NCBI GenBank assembly: GCA_011390885.1 | Contig: JAABRO010000014.1 | Location: 253 to 64,252, forward strand | Source: Gemmatimonas sp. | GTDB lineage: Bacteria > Gemmatimonadota > Gemmatimonadetes > Gemmatimonadales > Gemmatimonadaceae | Length of the DNA: 64,000 nt | Direction: 5' to 3' | The notes under the pieces: model-generated | Database searches by the model: none | What the model was told of the DNA's origin: nothing | The model's input: only the letters and a program-made list of their open reading frames with translations | Part shown: in pieces, positions 35,293-44,324 of the stretch | How the letters are laid out: every line of letters begins with the position of its first letter | Position numbering within the stretch: position 1 is the first letter of the stretch | Position numbers and translations under genes: made by a program

Positions 35293-36053
35293 CGTCCGAC
35301 GGCCTCTCGATGGACACTCCGTCGTTTCGCGTGCGGGCGTCGCTCGCGCCGATGCTCGGCGAGCCGCGGATCTCGTCGGCGCTCATCTCGCAGCTTGTGG
35401 CGGGGCAGCTGCTCCGAGGGCTCGAGCGCCGCGAGCCCTGGCACCGCGTTCGCGGTGAGGACGGCTACGAGGGGTGGGTGCACGAGGGTTATCTCGAGCC
35501 GGCGCGCGGCGATGAGCGGGACTGGCCGGTGACCACCGGGGCGCAGGTGCAGGAGGCGGACGGCCGAGTGCGCGCGCTTCCGTTCGGTGCGCGCATTGCT
35601 CCCGACGCCATGGTGATCAGCGGTGATGTCTACGACGTGGACGAGCTCGCGCAGCAGTTTCCGGCCGAGCCGGCGGCGCTCTGCCACAGCGCGGAGCACT
35701 CGTTCGTCGGCGCGCCGTACGTGTGGGGCGGCGTAAGCCCCTGGGGCACCGACTGCAGCGGCTTCGTGCAGGCGATCGCGCGCCTGCATGGCCTCGCGCT
35801 GCCGCGCGATGCCTGGCAGCAGGCGCTGGCGGGCGAACCGGTCGCGCTCGATGCCGTGCGCGCCGGTGACCTGCTCTTCTTCTCCGACCGGGACGACGGC
35901 CGCGTGACGCACGTGGCCATGGTGCTCGAGGGCGAACGACTCGTGCACAGCGCCCTCGGGCGAGGCGGCGTGTCGGTGGAATCGCTGTCGGCTGACGATG
36001 CCTACGTGCGTCGACTGCTGTCGCAGCGCGTGGCGGCCCGCCGGATCCTCTGA
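35289..36053 (+). CDS. NlpC/P60 cysteine peptidase with SH3-like N-terminus
   Basis: 254 residues, ATG inside the preceding stop. Residues 15-70 look like a bacterial SH3 domain (PSFRVRASLAPMLGEP, WHRVRGEDGYEGWVHEGYL). The C-terminal NlpC/P60 domain has the catalytic Cys in TDCSGFVQAI near 157, His in VTHVAMVL near 212 and a third polar residue in LVHSALG near 225. The family cuts gamma-D-Glu-diamino acid bonds of cell-wall peptides. No signal peptide is seen, so it may act on recycled muropeptides in the cytoplasm, like YkfC; pairing with a P1 peptidase fits that idea (inference). Confidence 0.9.
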   Translation: MTSDGLSMDTPSFRVRASLAPMLGEPRISSALISQLVAGQLLRGLERREPWHRVRGEDGYEGWVHEGYLEPARGDERDWPVTTGAQVQEADGRVRALPFGARIAPDAMVISGDVYDVDELAQQFPAEPAALCHSAEHSFVGAPYVWGGVSPWGTDCSGFVQAIARLHGLALPRDAWQQALAGEPVALDAVRAGDLLFFSDRDDGRVTHVAMVLEGERLVHSALGRGGVSVESLSADDAYVRRLLSQRVAARRIL

Positions 36054-36075
36054 GCCTCGTGCGGCGGCTGGCGGG

Positions 36076-36501
36076 CTAGGAGACCATGCCGCCGATCGGG
36101 CGCGCCTGCGGCACGGCGCCGTGCACGTGCAGCGTCACGTCCGCGTGCGTCGTGCCGTCGAGCTCCACGAGCATCTGGTAGTCGCCGGGCATGTCGAGCG
36201 GCAGGTCCACGGCGGCGATCACGGGCATGTCGAGGTCGCCCACATGGCCGGGCGGCGTGCCCACCGTGAGCTCCGCACTCGACGACCACAGCTCGGTGCC
36301 GTGCGGATTCCGCCAGCGCAGCCCCATGCTGTGGGTGCCGGCGTCGGCCGGGGAGCCCTTGAGGCGCACGACGATCGTGGCGCGGGGATGAACGGAGGGG
36401 AAGGCGGCCACGTGGACCGCATCGAACACGCCGAGCACGTTGAGCTTGCCTTCCTGCGAGAGGTTGGCGGCGTCGGCGAAGAGGGCGAAGGAGACATGCA
36501 T
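36076..36501 (-). CDS. DUF6941 family protein
   Basis: 141 residues. The N-terminus MHVSFALFADAANLSQEGKL followed by NVLGVFDAV is the hallmark of DUF6941, a small beta-sandwich family that often begins with 'FALxADAAN-x-x-x-x-GKLNxLGxFD'. No membrane segment, no catalytic residues known. Convergent with the NlpC/P60 gene (22-base gap) and divergent from the EamA gene (95-base gap). Function unknown. Confidence 0.8.
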   Translation of the reverse strand: MHVSFALFADAANLSQEGKLNVLGVFDAVHVAAFPSVHPRATIVVRLKGSPADAGTHSMGLRWRNPHGTELWSSSAELTVGTPPGHVGDLDMPVIAAVDLPLDMPGDYQMLVELDGTTHADVTLHVHGAVPQARPIGGMVS

Positions 36502-36596
36502 CGCGTCAAGCTACACGGCCGCGGCTCGGCCGCCTAGTTTTCGGAACGTCCGCCACCGCCACCGTCGCAGCCGCCGAGCCGACCGAGTCCCCCGTC

Positions 36597-37547
36597 GTGC
36601 CGGCCGCGCCCGTGGCGCGCTCCTCCTTCGGGGCCACCGACGCCGGCCTGCTGCTCATGGCCGCGATCTGGGGCATCAACTTCACGGTGGTGAAGGCGGG
36701 CATCTCGGCGATCCCCGCCGAGGCGTTCAACGGGCTGCGCGTGCTGCTCGCCGCCGTGGTGCTCATGGTGGTGGCGTTCTCCGTGGCCGGCGTGCGCGCG
36801 TTCCCGAAGCGGCGCGATGCGCTGGCGCTGCTGGCGATGGGCGTGATGGGGAACGGCGTCTACCAGCTGCTGTTCATTGCGGGACTCTCACGCACGCGCG
36901 CCGGCATTGCCGCGCTCGTGATCGCGGCCGGTCCGGCGTGGATCGCGCTGCTCTCGCGCCTCTTCGGGCGCGAGCGGCTCTCCGGTCGCGGCTGGATGGG
37001 CATCGGCCTGCAGATGATCGGCATGCTCTCCGTGGTGGCGAGCACGGGCGCGCTCGACGCCGATTCGAGTGCGTTCACCGGCGCCGCGTTCATCATGATG
37101 GGCAGCGTGGTGTGGGCGCTCTTCACCGTGCTGCTGCAGCCGTACACTGCGCGTGTGCATCCGCTGCACCTTGCTTCGCTCACGCTCTCGAGCGGCGCGC
37201 TGCTGCTCTTCGTGGTGGGGCTGCCGAGCATCCTGCGCCTCGACTTCGCGGCCGTGCCGCTGTCGGCGTGGGGCGCGGTGGTGTACGCGGGCGTCGGCGC
37301 CCTCGTGATCGCGTACCTGCTCTTCTATCGCGGTGTGCGCGTGCTCGGCCCCACGCGGACCGCCATGTACGGCAACCTGCAGCCGCTCATCGCGCTGCTC
37401 GTGGCGTGGGTCGCGCTCAGCGAGCGGCCCACGGTGTGGCAGGGTGCGGGTGGCGCGCTCGTGATGGCGGGGCTGCTCGTGTCGCGCACCGCCCGCATGC
37501 AGCCCGCCGGCCCCGCGCCGCACGGTCCTTCTTCTCCGACCCGATGA
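36597..37547 (+). CDS. EamA (DMT) family transporter
   Basis: 316 residues from GTG at 36597. Ten hydrophobic segments in two EamA halves; first half AAIWGINFTVVKAGI with the typical conserved Asn/Lys, second half opening SSAFTGAAFIMMGSVVWALFT and ending TAMYGNLQPLIALLVAWVAL then LSERPTVWQGAGGALVMAG. Family members export amino acids or metabolites; the substrate is not readable. The gene overlaps the next by 4 bases (ATGA), the first of two such overlaps in this run. Confidence 0.9.
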   Translation: MPAAPVARSSFGATDAGLLLMAAIWGINFTVVKAGISAIPAEAFNGLRVLLAAVVLMVVAFSVAGVRAFPKRRDALALLAMGVMGNGVYQLLFIAGLSRTRAGIAALVIAAGPAWIALLSRLFGRERLSGRGWMGIGLQMIGMLSVVASTGALDADSSAFTGAAFIMMGSVVWALFTVLLQPYTARVHPLHLASLTLSSGALLLFVVGLPSILRLDFAAVPLSAWGAVVYAGVGALVIAYLLFYRGVRVLGPTRTAMYGNLQPLIALLVAWVALSERPTVWQGAGGALVMAGLLVSRTARMQPAGPAPHGPSSPTR

Positions 37548-38233
37548 AGCTCGTACTCTTCGACATCGACGGCACGATCCTCTGGACGGACGGCGCCGGT
37601 CGCCGCTCCATGGAGGCGGCGCTCGAAGCCGTGTACGGCATGCCCGGCGATCCGTCCTATCGCTACGACGGCAAGACCGACCGGCAGATCGCGCGCGAGC
37701 AGCTGCGCGCCGCCGGCGTGCCCGATCGCGACATCGATGCCCGTCTGGACGCCTTGCTCGACACGTACCTGCGCAACCTCACCGACGTGCTCGCGAGCGA
37801 CCCACTCGCGGCGCGCCTCTGCGAAGGGGTCGAGGTGCTGCTCGATGCCGTGGAGGCGCGCCCCGACACCATCCTCGGCCTGCTCACCGGCAACGTGGAG
37901 GGCGGGGCCGCGCGCAAGCTCGGCGCCGTGGGCATCGACTTCACGCGCTTTCGCGTGAATGCGTTCGGGTCGGACCACGAGCATCGCCCCGAACTGCCGC
38001 GCGTGGCGCAGCAGCGCGCACGCACCGCGCTCGGCATGGACGTGCCGGGCGAGCGGATCGTGATCATCGGGGACACGCCCGCCGACATTGCGTGCGGTCG
38101 CCCAATCGGCGCGCGCGCGATCGGCGTGGCCACGGGCCGATACGGGGTGGACGATCTCGCCGCGCACGCGCCGCACGCCGTGTTCCCCGACCTCCGGGAC
38201 ACCGATCGCGTGCTGGAGGCCATCCTCGCGTGA
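37544..38233 (+). CDS. HAD superfamily phosphatase
   Basis: 229 residues, ATG overlapping the EamA stop. All motifs are present: VLFDIDGTIL with both Asp (motif I), LLTGN (motif II, Thr), the Arg/Lys region near RVAQQRARTAL, and VIIGDTPADIACG (motif IV, Asp). The helical cap between residues 15 and 85 (GAGRRSMEAALEAVYGMPG) is of the phosphoglycolate phosphatase subfamily. The substrate could be 2-phosphoglycolate, whose product is the substrate of the GlcDEF complex encoded at 17-21 kb, but they are not in one operon and this is only a suggestion. Confidence 0.88.
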   Translation: MKLVLFDIDGTILWTDGAGRRSMEAALEAVYGMPGDPSYRYDGKTDRQIAREQLRAAGVPDRDIDARLDALLDTYLRNLTDVLASDPLAARLCEGVEVLLDAVEARPDTILGLLTGNVEGGAARKLGAVGIDFTRFRVNAFGSDHEHRPELPRVAQQRARTALGMDVPGERIVIIGDTPADIACGRPIGARAIGVATGRYGVDDLAAHAPHAVFPDLRDTDRVLEAILA

Positions 38234-38979
38234 CGGACGCGCGGGTGCCGTCGCCGACATCGACCGGGCACGCGACGGTGGACGTGTCGCGCCTCGTCGG
38301 GCTCTGGCGCGGTGCCGAGGTGGACGGTCCGGCCCGCCTGTCGCGCGACGGCGAGGCGCTCTCCTTCGAGTGTGCGCGCGGCGGCACGCTGCGCATCCCG
38401 ATCGTGTCGCTCGAAGGGCTCGACGTCGTGCCGCCACGCGCGCTGCTCTACGTGCGCGGCGGCGACCTGCTCGATGTGCGCCTCGACGGCGACGAGGCGC
38501 GTGCCTTCTTTCGCGCCGTGCAGGACGACGCGTTTGCACTGCCCGAGTTCACGCGTAGCCTGCGCCACCTGGGCACATCGCCCGCGCGCGGGGGCGGTGA
38601 CGCCTGCGAGCGCTGGTTCGCCCCGCTGCTGGCCGCGCGCCGGCGTGCGGCCGGTGTGACGGATCCGTTGCGTCAGGTGGCGCTGCTCGAGGCCGACCAG
38701 CTCGCGCGCGACCTGGCGAGCACGCTCGCGGAGCTGGCCGCGCTGCGCACGGGCGGTGCGCCCGCACTCACTCGCGCGCTCGAAGCGATGCTCGAGGAGG
38801 AGACGGAGGGGGTGCGCGAGGCGCTTGCCGGCACGGCGCTGGCCGCCGCGACGCTGCAGGGGAGCGCCGCCGACACGCGACTCGCCGACTGGCGGGAGTG
38901 GGTGCAGCAGCTGCAGGTGCTGTTCCGTCGAGCGGATGAGGTATGGCCGCGGATGGCGATGGTGCTGGAAGGGGGGTGA
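38230..38979 (+). CDS. Unknown soluble protein
   Basis: 249 residues; GTG start overlaps the HAD stop as GTGA. I do not recognise a family. The first 100 residues look like a small beta domain (VDGPARLSRDGEALSFECA, LRIPIVSLEGLDVVP, ALLYVRGGDLLDVRLDGDEA), possibly a PH-like fold that often occurs in sensors of surface properties; the rest is helical, rich in Ala, Leu, Arg and Glu (LLEADQLARDLASTLAELAAL). No signal peptide or membrane segment. Third gene of the EamA-HAD operon by translational coupling. Confidence 0.7.
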   Translation: MTDARVPSPTSTGHATVDVSRLVGLWRGAEVDGPARLSRDGEALSFECARGGTLRIPIVSLEGLDVVPPRALLYVRGGDLLDVRLDGDEARAFFRAVQDDAFALPEFTRSLRHLGTSPARGGGDACERWFAPLLAARRRAAGVTDPLRQVALLEADQLARDLASTLAELAALRTGGAPALTRALEAMLEEETEGVREALAGTALAAATLQGSAADTRLADWREWVQQLQVLFRRADEVWPRMAMVLEGG

Positions 38980-39036
38980 GGGGGGCGGCTGCGGCGGCCG
39001 TCTCGCTGTGACGCAACCAGCGGGGTGGCGACAGCA

Positions 39037-39288
39037 GGTGTTCAGCTGTGAGCGGTTTCAGCTGGTCGGCTGGACAGCTGACGGCCGCATCGCGCGAAGG
39101 CGGGCGAGTGGTGATGTCGCCACGTGTTGTGTGATGCCACCGCTCAGCTGATCGGCGACGCCGCCTCCGGCGGCGCAGCTGAGCGGTCGCCAAGCCGCGA
39201 TGGGAGCGGTCGCCGCGACGCCCGCCGAGCCGCGATCGTGCCGGTGGCTGGTTGGCCGACCAGCTGAAACCGCTCACAGCTGAACACC
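39037..39288. repeat. Element bounded by a perfect 34-bp inverted repeat
   Basis: Bases 39037-39070 (beginning GGTGTTCAGCTGTGAGCGG) are the exact reverse complement of 39255-39288 (ending CACAGCTGAACACC), 34 of 34, with 184 bases between. Each arm carries two CAGCTG sites flanking AAACCGCTCA. A third arm in direct orientation, with two changes, is at 39462-39495. No ORF. Together with the direct repeats it accounts for most of the 38980-39681 gap; the outer parts show nothing else. Confidence 0.9.
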
Positions 39289-39549
39289 GGTAGTCGCCGC
39301 CCCGAGGCGAGGTGAACAGGGCGACCGCTGCCGCAGCGCGATACCGCTGGTCAGCTGATCACCCGCGCCGCCCGCGGCGGCGCCGCTGAGTGGTTGCCGA
39401 GTCGCGATGCCCAAGCTCACCGCGACGCCCGCCGAGCCGCGATCGTGCCGGTGGCTGGTCCGCCGATCAGCTGAAACCGCTCGCAGCTGAACACCTGCAG
39501 TCGTCGCCCCGATCTGAGCTGACAAGGGAAAACGCCGCCGCCGCGCGAT
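39139..39549. repeat. Two imperfect direct repeats of about 205 bp
   Basis: Unit 1 is 39139-39342 and unit 2 is 39343-39549, head to tail. Shared blocks include ACCGCT..CAGCTGATC at the start, CGCGACGCCCGCCGAGCCGC and GATCGTGCCGGTGGCTGG in the middle (39214 and 39421), CAGCTGAAACCGCTC and CAGCTGAACACC, and CGCGAT at the end. Unit 2 is followed by 130 bases before the kinase gene. Confidence 0.88.
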
Positions 39550-39681
39550 CCCGCAGGCCCCCCGCTCAAGCCCACCCCCCTCCCCGCCGACACTCGCACT
39601 GGTCCGCCGGCAACGCGTCGCGCCGGCCCCTCCCTCCGTTCCGGTGCGCGTGGCTCGCTCGCGCCGCCGGTCTTTCCCGCC

Positions 39682-42510
39682 ATGTCCGACCACCACCCGC
39701 CGCGCCGTCCGTCCGCGCCCGATCGCCAGCATCGTCGTCTGCAGCGCGCCACCTGGGTCGCCTTGCTGGTCGTGGCCGTCCTGCTGGGCGGTGGCCTGGC
39801 CGCACTGGCGCTGGCCCCCGTGTCTCCCGCGGTGCTCGGTGCCGCGGGGGCGCTGTTCGCGCTCGTCACCGGTGGGCTGCTCGCCGCGACCGTGTTCGTG
39901 GTGCGGCCAGCCGCGGCGCGCGCGGCCGAAGCGCAGGCCCTCGAGGCGAGGACCGCCGCGGACAGCGCCCTGCGCGAAGTCACGGCGCTTCGGCGCGCGC
40001 TCGACGAGCACTCGCTGCTGTCCGTGGCCGATCGCAGCGGCAGGATCATCGATGTGAACACCGGCTTCGTGCAGATCAGCGGGTACGACCGCGAGGAACT
40101 GCTCGGCCGCGACCACCGCGTGCTCAACTCCGGGGTGCACCCGCCGGAGTTCTGGAAGCAGGTGTGGCGCCTCATCGCCTCGGGGCAGGTGTGGCGTGGC
40201 GAGGTGTGCAACCGGCGCAAGGATGGCACGCTCTACTGGGTGGACAGCACCATCGTCCCGCATCACGGCCCCGATGGCCGGATCGAGCGCTACGTGTCGA
40301 TCCGATTCGACATCACGGCCAAGAAGGCCGCCGAGTCTGCGCTGGAAGCTACGCGTGCGTCGCTCGAGGAGGCGCAGGCGCTCGCCCGCATGGGCAACTG
40401 GTCGTACGACCTCGCCACCAGCAGCATCGAGTGGTCGCAGCAGGTGTACGATCTGTTCGGCCGTGCCCCCGAGGCCGGCCCGCCCACCTTCGACGAGCAC
40501 CGCCGCGACTTCACCGAGGCCTCGGGGGCGGCGCTGCTCGACGCCGTCACCGACGCGCTGGCCGACGGCCATCCCTATTCGCTGCTGCTCGAGCTGCGCG
40601 CGTCCGCGAGGGGCGTGCGCTGGGTGCGCGCCGAGAGTCGCGTGCGCCGCGATGCGCGTGGCACCATCTCGGGGCTGTTCGGCACCGTGAGCGATGTCAC
40701 CGCCGAGATCGAGCGCGAGGAGGCGCTCCGAGCGGCGCAGGCCGAGGCGAACCTCGTCACGCAGCGGCTGCTCGAGACCAACCAGATCCTCGAGCAGGCC
40801 ACCGCGCACGCGAACGACATGGCCGCGCAGGCGGAGATGGCGAGCTACGCGAAGAGCGAGTTCCTCGCCAACATGAGCCACGAGATCCGCACGCCGCTCA
40901 CCGCCATTCTCGGCTACACCGACGTGCTGCGCGACGAACTGCTCGTCTCGCACGGCTCGGTGCGGCAGCGTGATGCCATCGACACGATCCGCCGCGCCGG
41001 CGAGCACCTGCTCACCGTCATCAACGACATCCTCGACCTCTCCAAGATCGAGGCGGGGCGCATGGTCATCGAGACGGTGGACACCGACCTGCCGCGCCTG
41101 CTGCTCGACGTGGACGGCCTCATGCAGGAGCGCGTCGCGGCAAAGGGCATCGCGCTGCGCACGCGGCTCGCCACACCGGTGCCCGAGCACGTCTGCACCG
41201 ACCCGACGCGCCTGCGGCAGATCCTCATGAACATCGTCGGCAACGCCGTGAAGTTCACCGACGCCGGCGCGATCGACGTGGACGTGCGTGTGGAGCGCGT
41301 GACGACGGGCGGCGAGGTCATGGCCTTCGACGGCGATGCCCTCAGCTCGGAGCGGCTCGTCATCGCCGTGACCGACACGGGCGCCGGCATGACGCCACGT
41401 CAGGCGGAGCAGCTCTTCCAGCCTTTCACCCAGGCCGATGCGTCGGTCACCCGCCGGCACGGCGGCACCGGACTTGGCCTCACGATCTGCCGACGGCTGG
41501 CCGCGCTCATGCACGGCGACGTGCGCCTCGCGCGCACGAGCCCGGGGCAGGGCACGACGTTCGTGGTGGAGCTGCCGCTCGTGCCGGCGGAGGGAAGCGC
41601 GCTCGTGCACGATCTCGCGGCGTGCACCGAGCCCGCCGTACTGCGCGCGGCGACGGGCGGAGCGACGATCGCACTGGCGGGGCGCATTCTGCTCGCCGAG
41701 GACGGCCCCGACAACCAGCGACTGATCAGCCACCATCTGCGCGTCGCGGGTGCCGAGGTGAGCGTGGCCGAGAACGGCGCGGTGGCGCTGGCACAGCTGC
41801 GCGCGGCCGAGCGGGCCGGTGAGCCGTTCGACCTGCTCGTCACGGACATGCAGATGCCCGAAATGGACGGCTATACGCTCGCGCGCACGCTGCGCCAGGA
41901 GGGCAGCCGGCTGCCGATCATTGCGCTCACCGCACATGCGATGGCCGAAGACCGCGCGCGCTGTCTCGAGGCCGGCTGCGACGATTACGCGAGCAAGCCC
42001 ATTGACCGCGCGCTGCTGCTGGCCACCTGTGCGCGCTGGCTCGACACAGCCAATCCACACGGCCCCGCGGCGGACGATGCAGACGTGCGCGCCGGCGATG
42101 CCGACAGCGTGTTCCCCGCAATCGTGAACGACGACGACACCCTCGACGCGGACGGCGTGCCGTCCGTGATCCTCAGCGAGCTGGCGCACGATCCGGACCT
42201 CGCCGAACTCGTGCGTGCCTTCACGGGCAACCTGGGCGCGCGCATGGAGCAGGTGAACGCCGCCGCGCGCGATGGCGACCTCGCCACGCTCGGCCGGCTT
42301 GCCCACCAGATCAAGGGCACCGGCACCAGCTACGGCTTCCCCGCGCTTACGCGCGCCGCGCGCGCCGTCGAGGCGCACGCTACCGATGTCACCGACCCCG
42401 ATGCGCTCGCGCACGCGGTCACCCTGCTGCTCACCACGGCCCGCGCCATCCGGCGCGGGGCCGGCGCCACGCCCCACGTCGCCATGCCCGCGATCCAGGA
42501 GACCTCATGA
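39682..42510 (+). CDS. Membrane hybrid histidine kinase (PAS-PAS-HisKA-HATPase-REC-HPt)
   Basis: 942 residues. Two membrane segments near 15-72, two PAS domains (about 110-225 and 235-350; the first with VNTGFVQISGYDREELLGRD), HisKA with phospho-His400 (FLANMSHEIRTPLT), HATPase with N box (LMNIVGNAVKF), G1 (VTDTGAGM) and G2 (GGTGLGLTI), a receiver with Asp722 (LVTDMQMPEMDG) and Lys in SKPID, and a C-terminal HPt with His875 (LAHQIKGTG). All relay residues are present, so it can run His-Asp-His transfer to a separate receiver; the next gene encodes one. The gene stop overlaps the next start as ATGA. Confidence 0.95.
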   Translation: MSDHHPPRRPSAPDRQHRRLQRATWVALLVVAVLLGGGLAALALAPVSPAVLGAAGALFALVTGGLLAATVFVVRPAAARAAEAQALEARTAADSALREVTALRRALDEHSLLSVADRSGRIIDVNTGFVQISGYDREELLGRDHRVLNSGVHPPEFWKQVWRLIASGQVWRGEVCNRRKDGTLYWVDSTIVPHHGPDGRIERYVSIRFDITAKKAAESALEATRASLEEAQALARMGNWSYDLATSSIEWSQQVYDLFGRAPEAGPPTFDEHRRDFTEASGAALLDAVTDALADGHPYSLLLELRASARGVRWVRAESRVRRDARGTISGLFGTVSDVTAEIEREEALRAAQAEANLVTQRLLETNQILEQATAHANDMAAQAEMASYAKSEFLANMSHEIRTPLTAILGYTDVLRDELLVSHGSVRQRDAIDTIRRAGEHLLTVINDILDLSKIEAGRMVIETVDTDLPRLLLDVDGLMQERVAAKGIALRTRLATPVPEHVCTDPTRLRQILMNIVGNAVKFTDAGAIDVDVRVERVTTGGEVMAFDGDALSSERLVIAVTDTGAGMTPRQAEQLFQPFTQADASVTRRHGGTGLGLTICRRLAALMHGDVRLARTSPGQGTTFVVELPLVPAEGSALVHDLAACTEPAVLRAATGGATIALAGRILLAEDGPDNQRLISHHLRVAGAEVSVAENGAVALAQLRAAERAGEPFDLLVTDMQMPEMDGYTLARTLRQEGSRLPIIALTAHAMAEDRARCLEAGCDDYASKPIDRALLLATCARWLDTANPHGPAADDADVRAGDADSVFPAIVNDDDTLDADGVPSVILSELAHDPDLAELVRAFTGNLGARMEQVNAAARDGDLATLGRLAHQIKGTGTSYGFPALTRAARAVEAHATDVTDPDALAHAVTLLLTTARAIRRGAGATPHVAMPAIQETS

Positions 42511-44324
42511 GTGCCCCCTCGTCCGCCAGCGATGCGCGCGTCCTGCTCGTTGACGACGATCCGGACGTGCACGCGCTCGTCGGCGCCATGCTCAAGCCGC
42601 TCGGCGTGACCCTCGTCCATGCCATGAACGGCGCCGAGGCGCTGCACACCGTGCGCGCACTGCCCGTGGACCTCATCCTGCTCGACCACGACATGCCCGG
42701 ACGCAACGGCCTCGAGGTGCTCGAGGAGCTGCGCGCCGACGGTCGCCTGTCGCGCATTCCCGTGATCATGGTCACCGGCAGCGACAGCCACGCCGTGCTC
42801 GCCTCCTGCTTCGCGGCCGGCGCGCAGGACTACATCCGCAAGCCGTTCTTCGCCGCCGAACTGCGCGCGCGCGTGGGCTCGGCGCTCGAGCGCCAGCGGC
42901 TCATGGTGGAACTCGTCGGCGCCGCGCGGCGCGATCGCCTCACGGGATTGCCCAATCGCGCCTTCCTGCTCGATCAGCTCACCGTCGCGGTGCGCGCCGC
43001 GAAGCAGTCGCCTGACGCCGGCTTCGCACTCATGTTCCTCGACTTCGATCGCTTCAAGCTCATCAACGACAGCCTCGGCCACGACGTGGGCGACCTGCTG
43101 CTGCGCGGCATCGCCGACCGGCTGCGCGAGAACCTGCGCGCGACCGACACCGTGATCGTGGGTGACGCGACCACGACGGTGGCGCGGCTCGGCGGTGACG
43201 AGTTCGTGGTCATGCTGAGCGGGGTGAGCGACTTCCTCACGGCATCGGCCATCGCCGACCGTCTCATTCGCGCGCTCGAGCCGCCGTACCAGCTCGGGCC
43301 GCACCTCGTGCGCTCGTCGGCCAGCATCGGCATCTCGTGCAACTCGGGGCAGTATGACTCCCCCGACGATGTGCTGCGCGATGCGGACATCGCCATGTAC
43401 GAGGCCAAGAGCCGTGGCAAGGGCTGCTGGGTGCTCTTCACCGATACCATGCGCGAAGCCGTGGCGCACCGCCACAAGCTCGAGACGGCGCTGCGCGCCG
43501 CGATCGAGCAGGAGTCGCTCACCGTGGTCTACCAGCCGATCGTGTCGCTCGAGGATCGCTCGGTCGACGGCTTCGAGGCCCTGCTGCGCTGGACGGATCC
43601 GGAGCTGGGTCCCATTTCGCCGTCGGAGTTCATCACCATCGCCGAGGAAACGCGGCTCATCCTGCCACTCTCCGAGTGGACGTTGCGCGTGGCCTGCGCC
43701 GAGTTCATGCGATGGCGTCAGGCCATGGGCTCGGCCGCGCCGCGCTACATCAGCGTGAACCTCTCGCGCGTGCAGCTCGGTGATCCGGGGCTGCTCGATC
43801 GCACGCTCGGCATCGTGCGCGAGGCGGGCATGCTCCCGAGCGAGCTGCAGCTCGAGGTGACCGAGTCGCAGATCATGGCGAACCGCGTCACCGCCATCGC
43901 GCAGCTGCACGCGCTGCGCTCGGCGGGCGTGCGGCTGGCCATGGACGACTTCGGCACGGGCTACTCGTCGCTTTCCTGCCTGCAGGAGTTTCCGCTCGAC
44001 GTGCTCAAGATCGATCGCGCGTTCGTGGCCAACCTGTCGCGTGGCCGCGATTTCGCGGCGCTGGTGCACGCCGTCGTCACGCTCGCCGACAACCTCGGAC
44101 TCGAAGTGGTGGCGGAAGGCGTCGAGGAGGTGGCGCAGGCGGCCATGCTGCAGGACCTCGCGTGCAAGTACGGCCAGGGCTACCTGCTGGCCTCGCCGAT
44201 GCCGGCCGGTGACGTGCTGCCGTGGCTGGGTCACGAGGTGCCGACCGCCGGCGTCGTGCCGATCGGCACCGCCACCTCGCACACGTCCGATGCCAACCTG
44301 CTCGTGCAGGGGAGGGTGGCCTGA
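42507..44324 (+). CDS. Receiver - diguanylate cyclase - c-di-GMP phosphodiesterase protein
   Basis: 605 residues. REC domain to about 125 with phosphoacceptor Asp60 (LILLDHDMPGRNG) and Lys in RKPFF; GGDEF domain with intact GGDEF at 229-233 and no RxxD inhibitory site just before it; EAL domain from about 330 with EAL at 357-359, SVNLSRVQL, EVTESQIM, DDFGTGYSSL, LKIDRAFV and EGVEE, all the metal and catalytic residues. It could make or break c-di-GMP; the full EAL set favours hydrolysis as the main or switchable activity. The kinase before it ends in an HPt that can phosphorylate Asp60. ATGA overlap with the kinase, TGATG overlap with the HDOD gene. Confidence 0.95.
   Translation: MSAPSSASDARVLLVDDDPDVHALVGAMLKPLGVTLVHAMNGAEALHTVRALPVDLILLDHDMPGRNGLEVLEELRADGRLSRIPVIMVTGSDSHAVLASCFAAGAQDYIRKPFFAAELRARVGSALERQRLMVELVGAARRDRLTGLPNRAFLLDQLTVAVRAAKQSPDAGFALMFLDFDRFKLINDSLGHDVGDLLLRGIADRLRENLRATDTVIVGDATTTVARLGGDEFVVMLSGVSDFLTASAIADRLIRALEPPYQLGPHLVRSSASIGISCNSGQYDSPDDVLRDADIAMYEAKSRGKGCWVLFTDTMREAVAHRHKLETALRAAIEQESLTVVYQPIVSLEDRSVDGFEALLRWTDPELGPISPSEFITIAEETRLILPLSEWTLRVACAEFMRWRQAMGSAAPRYISVNLSRVQLGDPGLLDRTLGIVREAGMLPSELQLEVTESQIMANRVTAIAQLHALRSAGVRLAMDDFGTGYSSLSCLQEFPLDVLKIDRAFVANLSRGRDFAALVHAVVTLADNLGLEVVAEGVEEVAQAAMLQDLACKYGQGYLLASPMPAGDVLPWLGHEVPTAGVVPIGTATSHTSDANLLVQGRVA

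Noticed and set aside
39001-39560. Possible CRISPR array in the repeat block
   Set aside because: Units are about 205 bp with inverted arms, not short repeats with unique spacers; no cas genes.
39274-42477. A 1067-codon - strand frame opposite the hybrid kinase
   Set aside because: Shadow of the kinase gene; low-complexity Arg/Gly/His sequence without motifs, and it covers the repeat region.
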